From assembly GCA_903924185.1 (NCBI GenBank), contig CAIYAN010000108.1, forward strand, positions 1 to 5,931: a DNA stretch of 5,931 nucleotides, in the 5' to 3' direction. Position numbers and translations under genes: made by a program. The stretch comes from an uncultured Opitutia bacterium. Its GTDB lineage: Bacteria; Verrucomicrobiota; Verrucomicrobiia; Opitutales; UBA953. The notes below the pieces were generated by a model. The model was not told where the DNA came from. It saw nothing but the letters and a program-made list of their open reading frames with translations, and made no database searches. Positions within the stretch are counted from its first letter, which is position 1. Each line of letters opens with the position of its first letter. This document shows, one piece after another, positions 1-5,931 of this stretch.

Positions 1-485
1 GGGGCTCGCTCGACGTAGGTCCAAGTCCACTGGATCTTCTCAAACGTCCGCACGGCAAGACTCGGCACCTCGGAGCCCGGCGCCCGGACCTCGGCCGTCA
101 TGCCGTTATACGTCGGCCACATCGAATTCGTCGGAATCTTAAAAGGCTGTAGCAAGAAGCTGCGAATGGCACCAGCCACGATGGCCGCCATGACAAACAT
201 CTCGACCCAGTCGCCCGTCGTGGAAACAGGGTAAATTTTTCCGCCGTTGCGCACGAGCACCTCATGCAGGGCCGTGATTGCCGGCTCCGTCTCTTCGGGC
301 GGGGCCGACCGCTTAACGAGCACAAGCAACTGGGCTGCCAGGCGCTCCTGTTCCGCAAGGTCTTCGGCGCGGAGCACGTCTCCACGGTAAAGCTTCACCT
401 TGTGCGCAATCTCGAGGACCTGCTTGGCGACCTTCAGGAAGCGGTGGTGCTTGGGTAGGATGAAACCGGGGAGATGGGTAAGCAT
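1..485 (-). CDS. lepB: Signal peptidase I, N-terminal part (gene runs off the left edge)
   Basis: Membrane-bound serine protease that removes signal peptides from exported proteins on the outer face of the inner membrane. The frame is open from an ATG at 485 to the window edge, giving 161 complete codons. Residues about 92-113 form one hydrophobic membrane segment. It is followed directly by the box I signature FKIPTNSMWPTY (115-126), in which Ser121 is the predicted nucleophile. The general-base lysine and later boxes would lie beyond the left edge, so activity cannot be judged. Residues 1-90 are polar and look helical, with no membrane segment. This differs from E. coli LepB, which has a first membrane helix at its extreme N-terminus. 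The start is supported by AGGAA four bases upstream. It lies 59 bases downstream of lepA on the same strand, the conserved lepA-lepB arrangement. The family call is firm; the role of the N-terminal extension is unknown. Confidence 0.93.
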   Translation of the reverse strand, partial: MLTHLPGFILPKHHRFLKVAKQVLEIAHKVKLYRGDVLRAEDLAEQERLAAQLLVLVKRSAPPEETEPAITALHEVLVRNGGKIYPVSTTGDWVEMFVMAAIVAGAIRSFLLQPFKIPTNSMWPTYNGMTAEVRAPGSEVPSLAVRTFEKIQWTWTYVERA

Positions 486-489
486 GGCG

Positions 490-494
490 TTCCT
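490..494 (-). promoter_or_regulatory. Ribosome binding site of lepB
   Basis: AGGAA on the minus strand, separated by CGCC from the ATG at 485. This is a normal Shine-Dalgarno core at slightly short spacing and supports this start codon. It is the only clear Shine-Dalgarno among the four gene starts in the window. The rest of the lepA-lepB gap (495-544) shows only a 5-bp stem (AGCGG at 507-511, CCGCT at 520-524) without a T-run, so no terminator separates the two genes. Confidence 0.7.
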
Positions 495-544
495 ATGCCC
501 AACCTAAGCGGGCGGAGGGCCGCTGGGAAGAACAGAAACGGGAC

Positions 545-2344
545 TTAGCCCTCGTTCTTGAGAATCTTAATGAAGGCCTCCTGCGGGATATCGACCTTAC
601 CAATCTGCTTCATCCGCTTCTTACCTTCCTTCTGCTTATCGAGGAGCTTACGCTTACGGGAGATGTCACCGCCGTAGCACTTGGCCGTCACGTCCTTGCC
701 AACGGAACCAATGGTCTCGCGGGCGATGACCTTGGAGCCAATGGCGGCCTGGATAGCGATTTTGAAAAGTTGGCGTGGGAGGAGTTCCTTGAGCCTCTCG
801 CAAAGGTTGCGACCGCGGCCTTCGGCCTTGCTGGCGTGCACGATCGAAGAAAACGCGTCGACCGGCTCTTCGTTGACGCGGATGTCCATCTTCACGAGGT
901 CGGAGGTGACGTATTCGCCCAATTCGTAATCCATCGAACCGTAGCCACGGGTGATGGACTTCATGCGGTCATTGAAATCGACGAGGATTTCGTTGAGCGG
1001 GAGAAGGCAGACGAGGACCACGCGGTCACCGTCAATGGTCTCAGTCCGCTCGCAGACACCGCGCTTCTCTTGGACCAGCGTAAGCATATCGCCAATAGAA
1101 GTGCCAGGGATGTGGATGTGAGCGCGGATGGTCGGCTCCTCAACGTGCTCGATCGAGGAGGGGTCAGGCATCACGACCGGGTTATCCAGGATGTGCTCCA
1201 CCCCGTCCGTGGTGTAGACCTTATAAACGACGGACGGGTAGGTCGAAAGGATATCGAGGTCGTACTCGCGGCGCAGACGCTCTTGGACGATCTCCATGTG
1301 GAGCAGGCCAAGGAAGCCGCAGCGGAAACCGAAACCCAACGCGCTCGAACTCTCGGCTGTGTAAGTCAGCGAAGAGTCGTTGATTGCAAGCTTAGCGAGC
1401 GAGACCTTCAGTTTCTCATAATCAGCCGTGTCGAGTGGGTAGATGCCGCTGAACACCATCGGACGAACCTCTTTGAAGCCGGGTACGGGTTCCTTAGCCG
1501 GATCGTTGGCGAGGGTGATCGTGTCACCCACCTTCACGTCGGCGACCTCGCGAATATTGATTACAATGTAACCGACCGTACCTGGGCCGAGCTCATCTTG
1601 CGGCTTCATCTTCGGGGAGAAGATACCGACTTCCTTGATAACGGAGCGGGCGCCATTATACATCAGCTCGATGGTCTGACCGGCCTTGAAGGTACCGGAG
1701 AAGACGCGGACGTAACTGATGACGCCCTTGTAGGAATCGAACAAGGAATCGAAGACCAGGGCGCGGTGCTGCGGGTAATCGGACCAGCGGGGCGGCGGGA
1801 CGCGCTTGATGATGGCGGCAAAGATTTCGTCGATGCCGATGCCAGACTTACCAGAAGCGAGCACGGCATCCTGCGCGGGGATAGTGAGGATATCCTCAAC
1901 CTGGCGGCGGGCTTCTTCGGGGCGGGCACTGGGAAGGTCGACCTTGTTGATGACCGGGACAATTTCGAGACCCTGATTCATCGCGAGGGTGGCGTTGGCG
2001 ACCGTCTGGGCCTCCACGCCTTGCGAGGCGTCGATCAGCAACACGGCACCTTCGCAGGCGGCGAGGGAGCGAGAGACTTCGTAGGCGAAGTCGACGTGTC
2101 CCGGGGTATCAATGAGGTTAAGAATGTACTGCTTACCATCGGGGGCGGTGAAGTTCATCGTCACCGGGTGGCACTTAATCGTGATGCCCTTCTCGCGCTC
2201 AAGATCCATGGCATCGAGGAGCTGCTCCTTCATCTGACGCTTCTCGATAGTCTTCGTGTGCTCTAGCAGGCGGTCGGACAGCGTCGTCTTGCCGTGGTCG
2301 ACGTGCGCGATGATGCAGAAGTTACGAATGTGGTCTAGGGACAC
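545..2344 (-). CDS. lepA: Elongation factor 4 (LepA), translational GTPase
   Basis: Ribosome-binding GTPase of the LepA/EF4 family, reported to act in back-translocation or ribosome remodelling and in 30S assembly. It has 599 residues, the usual family length. GTPase motifs are complete: P-loop AHVDHGKT (13-20), switch I EREKGITIK (49-57), DTPGHVDF (79-86, with catalytic His83), NKVD (133-136) and SGKSG (164-168). EF-G-like domains II, III and V follow (GFRCGFLGLLHMEIVQERL at about 338-356). The LepA-specific C-terminal domain is present (CYGGDISRKRKLLDKQKEGK, 556-575), which separates it from EF-G and TypA. The start is a GTG (2342-2344) giving MSLDHIRNFCIIAHVDHGK, matching the family N-terminus. 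It has no Shine-Dalgarno: the 21 bases before it are all pyrimidines on the coding strand. It ends in TAA and is followed by lepB after 59 bases, probably as one transcript with fabD upstream. Confidence 0.98.
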   Translation of the reverse strand: MSLDHIRNFCIIAHVDHGKTTLSDRLLEHTKTIEKRQMKEQLLDAMDLEREKGITIKCHPVTMNFTAPDGKQYILNLIDTPGHVDFAYEVSRSLAACEGAVLLIDASQGVEAQTVANATLAMNQGLEIVPVINKVDLPSARPEEARRQVEDILTIPAQDAVLASGKSGIGIDEIFAAIIKRVPPPRWSDYPQHRALVFDSLFDSYKGVISYVRVFSGTFKAGQTIELMYNGARSVIKEVGIFSPKMKPQDELGPGTVGYIVINIREVADVKVGDTITLANDPAKEPVPGFKEVRPMVFSGIYPLDTADYEKLKVSLAKLAINDSSLTYTAESSSALGFGFRCGFLGLLHMEIVQERLRREYDLDILSTYPSVVYKVYTTDGVEHILDNPVVMPDPSSIEHVEEPTIRAHIHIPGTSIGDMLTLVQEKRGVCERTETIDGDRVVLVCLLPLNEILVDFNDRMKSITRGYGSMDYELGEYVTSDLVKMDIRVNEEPVDAFSSIVHASKAEGRGRNLCERLKELLPRQLFKIAIQAAIGSKVIARETIGSVGKDVTAKCYGGDISRKRKLLDKQKEGKKRMKQIGKVDIPQEAFIKILKNEG

Positions 2345-2365
2345 GGGAAGGAGGAGGAGGAAGAG
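2345..2365 (-). other. Homopyrimidine leader immediately before the lepA start
   Basis: All 21 bases are purines on the plus strand (pyrimidines on the coding strand), including a short run of GGA triplets. The tract abuts the GTG start of lepA and occupies the place where a Shine-Dalgarno would be expected. Initiation may depend on another signal, such as S1 protein contact with the pyrimidine tract; that role is inference. Confidence 0.5.
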
Positions 2366-2389
2366 TCGAGGGCTGGATCGATGACTGAA

Positions 2390-2411
2390 TCGAGGTCAGG
2401 GTCGAGGTCAG
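2390..2411. repeat. Short tandem direct repeat in the fabD-lepA gap
   Basis: TCGAGGTCAG occurs at 2390-2399 and again at 2402-2411, a 12-base period with two copies. A related GTCGAGGG lies at 2365-2372. No function is evident. It could be replication slippage debris or an operator-like pair of half-sites, and I cannot tell which. Confidence 0.55.
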
Positions 2412-2438
2412 TGGGAAAGGGCTAATAGGAGGACGGCG

Positions 2439-2463
2439 GGGGCGCTTGTCCAGCGTTAGCCCC
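2439..2463 (-). other. Imperfect hairpin downstream of fabD
   Basis: On the minus strand, 14 bases past the fabD stop, GGGG (2463-2460) and CGCT (2455-2452) can pair with AGCG (2446-2443) and CCCC (2442-2439) around a 5-base loop, with a 4-base bulge on one side. No T-run follows, so it is a poor intrinsic terminator. At most it is a 3'-end or processing structure between fabD and lepA, which is compatible with readthrough. It may be chance in GC-rich DNA. Confidence 0.25.
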
Positions 2464-2476
2464 AAAGGAGGGCGGA

Positions 2477-3385
2477 TTAGGCCGGAATATCGGCAAACTC
2501 GTGCAGGGAAGTAATCGGGGCCGTCGGGGCCGTGCGCTTCATCATGCCAGCGAGGGCGCCACCGGGACCACATTCGTAGAACTGGGCGACGCCAGAGTCG
2601 GCGGCAGCCTTACAGTCATCCTCCCATAGCACGGAAGACACGACCTGCTTCACGAGGGCCGCACGGAGGTCGGCCGGCTCGGACAAGGTGCCACCAGTGG
2701 TGTTGGAGTAGACGGTGACCTGCGGGCGCTTGAACTCAACACATTGGAGGAAGGCTTCGAAGGCCGCACGAGCAGGCTCCATGAGGCGGCTATGGTAGGC
2801 GCCGGCTACGACGAGGGGCTTCACGAGCTTGAACGCACCGAACTCCTTGGCGCGAGCGACCGCTTGGGCAACCTTGTCGGACTCACCCGAGATCACGACT
2901 TGGCCAGGGCAGTTGAAGTTCGCCGCGTCGATGTCAAAGGCCGCGCAGAGCTTGAAGATATCCTCACGGGACCCGCCGATGACCGCGGCCATGCCGCCCT
3001 TGGTCTGGTCACAGGCCTGCTGCATGAGGCGGCCGCGCTCGGCGACGACCTTGAGGCCCGTTTCAAAATCCCACACCCCGGCGACCGCATAAGCCGTCAG
3101 TTCGCCCAAGGAAAGCCCGAGGCAGGCCTTGAGGTCATTTAGCTTACCTCGCTCGCGGAGAATCTGGGCAATCGCGTAACCCTGGACGTAGAGAGCCGGC
3201 TGGCAGACCCGGGTTTCAGTCAGGAGTTCGGCCGGACCCTCGAAGCAGACCTGGCGGAGGTCGAAAGGCAGGACCTCGGCGGCTCGGTCGTAGAGACCCT
3301 TGGCCGTGGCGGAGTTGTCATACAAGGACTTCCCCATGCCCACCACTTGGGCGCCTTGGCCAGAGAACAGAAGAGCGGTCGACAT
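2477..3385 (-). CDS. fabD: Malonyl-CoA:ACP transacylase (FabD)
   Basis: Cytoplasmic enzyme that moves malonyl groups from CoA to acyl carrier protein, supplying the elongation substrate of type II fatty acid synthesis. It has 302 residues, close to the family norm. Visible active-site elements are the oxyanion Gln10 in FSGQGAQ (7-13), nucleophile Ser92 in GLSLGE (90-95), malonate-binding Arg117, His198 in AYHSRLM and Gln247. The nucleophile elbow reads GLS rather than the GHS of E. coli; I recall GLS in plant and some bacterial homologues, so it is a variant, not a defect. The start at 3385 gives MSTALLFSGQGAQ, where the family begins. The same frame is open upstream to an ATG at 3571, but that stretch is low-complexity and unlike FabD. 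There is no Shine-Dalgarno; the leader is pyrimidine-rich. It lies upstream of lepA-lepB on the same strand and diverges from purH. Confidence 0.97.
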   Translation of the reverse strand: MSTALLFSGQGAQVVGMGKSLYDNSATAKGLYDRAAEVLPFDLRQVCFEGPAELLTETRVCQPALYVQGYAIAQILRERGKLNDLKACLGLSLGELTAYAVAGVWDFETGLKVVAERGRLMQQACDQTKGGMAAVIGGSREDIFKLCAAFDIDAANFNCPGQVVISGESDKVAQAVARAKEFGAFKLVKPLVVAGAYHSRLMEPARAAFEAFLQCVEFKRPQVTVYSNTTGGTLSEPADLRAALVKQVVSSVLWEDDCKAAADSGVAQFYECGPGGALAGMMKRTAPTAPITSLHEFADIPA

Positions 3386-3390
3386 GGGTT

Positions 3391-3420
3391 TAAAGAGGGG
3401 AAAAAGGCGGGAAGGGTCAA
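3391..3420 (-). promoter_or_regulatory. Possible fabD promoter, giving a leaderless or nearly leaderless mRNA
   Basis: On the minus strand, TTGACC (3420-3415) resembles a sigma-70 -35 box. It lies 18 bases from TCTTTA (3396-3391), a weak -10 with 3 of 6 consensus bases. Such a promoter would start transcription within a base or two of the ATG at 3385. That would fit the lack of a ribosome binding site, but the -10 match is poor and the region is compositionally biased. Confidence 0.25.
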
Positions 3421-3533
3421 GCGGATGCCAAGGAGAGCGAGGACAGGTCAGTGGGGATTGGGTATAGAGAGGGAGTGCAGAGTACGGAGTAAGGATAGCG
3501 GAACAGATGGACGGGGGCACAATGCGTCGGACA

Positions 3534-3551
3534 GGGGCAAGGTTTGCCTTG
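3534..3551. repeat. Degenerate REP-like palindrome
   Basis: GGGGCAAGGTTTGCCTTG contains CAAGG (3538-3542) pairing with CCTTG (3547-3551) around TTTG. It matches the better preserved inverse-REP at 5343-5365 apart from one missing C in the loop region. The GTAG head has decayed to ACAG (3531-3534). As in the purH/parB gap, a C-strand heptamer array follows within about 30 bases. I read it as a relic of the same dispersed repeat. Confidence 0.55.
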
Positions 3552-3566
3552 GGAATGCATCGTCGA

Positions 3567-3638
3567 CCCATCCCATCCTCTATCCCCCATCCCCAATCCC
3601 CAATCCCCTATCCCCAATCCCCCCATCCCCTCCCATGC
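3567..3638. repeat. C-rich heptamer array (NATCCCC), first copy
   Basis: Six consecutive 7-base units in exact register occupy 3581-3622: TATCCCC, CATCCCC, AATCCCC, AATCCCC, TATCCCC, AATCCCC. Looser CCCATCC-type units extend to about 3567 and 3638. Only the first base of the unit varies. The minus strand carries GGGG tracts separated by three bases, enough for intramolecular G-quadruplexes; the plus strand could form i-motifs. The array lies about 70-115 bases before the purH start and 200 bases behind the fabD start. Confidence 0.85.
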
Positions 3639-3695
3639 CTCGCCTCCTGCTTCCTTGACCACCCTCCCCCCACCCCCTACCCCTTCCCTTTCGCC

Positions 3696-5237
<1,542 letters not shown>

Positions 5238-5248
5238 GCGGCTGAAGA

Positions 5249-5278
5249 GGTGATGGGGGATAGGGGATTGGGGATGGG
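5249..5278. repeat. G-rich heptamer array just after purH (second copy, inverted)
   Basis: The array starts 12 bases past the purH stop. Units in register are GGTGATG (5249-5255), GGGGATA (5256-5262), GGGGATT (5263-5269), GGGGATG (5270-5276), then GG. This is the reverse complement of the NATCCCC family. Four G-tracts of 5, 4, 4 and 3 bases with 2-3 base loops (5255-5278) make a standard G-quadruplex motif in the purH mRNA sense. Confidence 0.85.
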
Positions 5279-5302
5279 TCGGCTTTGTCTTCTGCCATCA
5301 TG

Positions 5303-5367
5303 AGGTAGGGGCGTGGCTTCGCCGCGCCCTCCTCTTCGGAGTGCAAGGCAAAGCCTTGCCCCTACCT
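5303..5367. repeat. REP / inverse-REP pair, possible bidirectional terminator
   Basis: The first palindrome has the head GTAG (5305-5308), then a 9-bp stem GGGCGTGGC / GCCGCGCCC (5309-5317 and 5321-5329, one T-G pair) around TTC. The second is inverted: on the minus strand GTAG (5365-5362) is followed by a stem GCAAGGC / GCCTTGC (5359-5353 and 5349-5343) around TTT. The outer ends also form a perfect 10-bp inverted repeat, AGGTAGGGGC at 5303-5312 and GCCCCTACCT at 5358-5367, giving an alternative long stem. A GTAG head plus a GC-rich palindrome in head-to-head pairs is the known layout of REP sequences mobilised by REP-associated tyrosine (RAYT, Y1 HUH) transposases. No transposase is in the window. 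Placement between convergent genes fits a role in termination or 3' protection for both purH and parB. Confidence 0.75.
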
Positions 5368-5375
5368 AAGTTCGC

Positions 5376-5410
5376 CATCCCCCATCCCCCATCACCTATC
5401 CCCAATCCCC
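5376..5410. repeat. C-rich heptamer array abutting parB (third copy)
   Basis: Five units in register: CATCCCC (5376-5382), CATCCCC (5383-5389), CATCACC (5390-5396), TATCCCC (5397-5403), AATCCCC (5404-5410). On the minus strand this is G-rich and begins within the parB stop codon, whose last base is 5410. It faces the array at 5249-5278 across the REP pair, making a large imperfect inverted repeat. The variant unit CATCACC also occurs, reverse complemented, in that array. Confidence 0.85.
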
Positions 5411-5931
5411 TAGGTCTTCACACCCAACTTCTCGAGCAGGCGGGCGAGGTCGTCGTCGCCTTCGTAGGCAATCGTGATGCTCCCCTTCTTGCCCTTCTGG
5501 ACAACTTGGACGCGAGCGGAAAGGTGTGAGGCGAGACGCTTCTGGACGTCTTCGACGACGGATTTCTCCGTGCGCTTACGGTCGGTCTTCTTCGTCGAGG
5601 CGAACTTCTTTACTGCAACCTCGAGGGCACGAACCGAGAGTCCCTTCTCGATGACGAGACGAGCGAGCTGCACGCGGTGAGCTTGATTCTCAAGCCCGAG
5701 CAACACCTTGGCATGGCCAGTGGAAAGCTGCCCCTTACCGAGGTAGCCCTGGATCTCCCGGTCAAGCGAGAGCAGGCGAACCAGATTAGCGATGCTCGCA
5801 CGCGGCTTGCCCAGGCGATCCGCAACGGCTTCCTGCGTGAGGTTAAAGTCGCGCATGAGCGAGGCTACGCCCAACGCTTCTTCGACCGGGTTGAGGTCGG
5901 CCCGCTGTAAGTTCTCGACGAGGGCGAGCAC
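5410..5931 (-). CDS. parB: Chromosome partitioning protein ParB, C-terminal part (gene runs off the right edge)
   Basis: ParB/Spo0J-family DNA-binding CTPase that loads at parS sites, slides along DNA as a clamp and works with the ATPase ParA in segregating replication origins. 173 codons are visible. The frame is open to the last base, so the GTG there is an internal valine rather than a start. Visible parts, numbered from the edge, are LVENLQRADLNPVEEA (4-19), a helix-turn-helix starting LTQEAVADRLGKPRASI (31-47), the rest of the central DNA-binding domain (GYLGKGQLSTGHAKVLLGL, 62-80), a basic charged linker (about 108-124) and the C-terminal dimerisation domain ending GSITIAYEGDDDLARLLEKL (150-169). 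The N-terminal CTP-binding domain is outside the window. The stop TAG shares its last base with the heptamer array, but the C-terminus has normal family length and form, so it is not truncated. A parA gene upstream would be expected, which I cannot see. Confidence 0.95.
   Translation of the reverse strand: MLALVENLQRADLNPVEEALGVASLMRDFNLTQEAVADRLGKPRASIANLVRLLSLDREIQGYLGKGQLSTGHAKVLLGLENQAHRVQLARLVIEKGLSVRALEVAVKKFASTKKTDRKRTEKSVVEDVQKRLASHLSARVQVVQKGKKGSITIAYEGDDDLARLLEKLGVKT

Larger units (their letters stand above)
3386..3695. other. Divergent intergenic region between fabD and purH
   Basis: This 310-base gap must hold the promoters of both divergent genes. Parts are described separately: the possible fabD promoter, a degenerate palindrome and the heptamer array. 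The stretch 3421-3533 is purine-rich on the plus strand, with no recognised gene or clear box pair; TATAGA at 3463-3468 lacks a -35 partner at 17-18 bases. From 3567 to 3695 the plus strand is almost entirely pyrimidine. The purH start is preceded by a C/T run with no Shine-Dalgarno. Confidence 0.7.

Noticed and set aside
770..2266. Long plus-strand open frame (498 codons) antisense to lepA
   Set aside because: It lies wholly within lepA, resembles no protein family I know, and is explained by stop-poor complementary frames in GC-rich coding DNA.
2439..2463. Intrinsic terminator after fabD
   Set aside because: The stem is bulged and no T-run follows on the minus strand, so it is kept only as a weak hairpin.
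3386..3571. 62-residue N-terminal extension of FabD from an ATG at 3571
   Set aside because: FabD homologues begin at the 3385 start. The extension is low-complexity, Pro/Ser/Leu-rich intergenic sequence that runs through the repeat region.
3507..3695. 63-residue proline-rich N-terminal extension of PurH from an ATG at 3507
   Set aside because: The residues are the in-frame reading of the heptamer repeats (HPQSPIPYPQSP). The cyclohydrolase domain begins at MPIALLSVSDKTG, the normal family start.
5249..5410. CRISPR array
   Set aside because: Units are 7 bases in direct tandem without spacers and no cas gene is present; this is a short tandem repeat plus palindromes.
5410..5412. parB truncated by repeat insertion, because its stop codon overlaps the heptamer array
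   Set aside because: The C-terminus (DLARLLEKLGVKT) is the normal end of the ParB dimerisation domain, so the repeat sits beside the gene rather than cutting it.

Overview
The window is a GC-rich stretch of bacterial chromosome carrying five recognisable housekeeping genes. Two are cut by the window edges. I see no phage gene, plasmid gene, transposase, RNA gene or CRISPR array. A Verrucomicrobiota (Opitutae-like) source is my best guess. It rests on remembered similarity of the signal peptidase core (FKIPTNSMWPTY) and on general gene character, so it is tentative.

Layout. Left half, minus strand, in transcription order: fabD (3385-2477, malonyl-CoA:ACP transacylase), lepA (2344-545, elongation factor 4) and the first 161 codons of lepB (485-1, signal peptidase I). 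The lepA-lepB pair is the classic conserved pair. fabD upstream on the same strand, with no convincing terminator in the 132-base gap, suggests one transcription unit. purH (3696-5237, plus strand, bifunctional purine enzyme) diverges from fabD across a 310-base gap. It converges on the 3' end of parB (5931-5410, minus strand), the chromosome-partition CTPase and DNA clamp, whose N-terminal domain lies outside the window.

The proteins look intact and ordinary, with the catalytic residues that fall inside the window in place. The unusual material is in the gaps. Both large gaps hold arrays of a 7-base unit (NATCCCC, or GGGGATN on the other strand). Each array lies near a palindrome with the core GGGGCAAGG...CCTTGC. 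In the purH/parB gap the palindromes form a REP/inverse-REP pair, each headed by GTAG. Two heptamer arrays flank it in opposite orientation, so both converging mRNAs would carry a G-rich, potentially quadruplex-forming 3' end followed by hairpins. A degenerate palindrome and a longer array sit in the fabD/purH gap. This composite intergenic element is the best candidate for something undescribed.

lepA, fabD and purH all start directly after pyrimidine-rich leaders with no Shine-Dalgarno sequence, whereas lepB has AGGAA at normal spacing.
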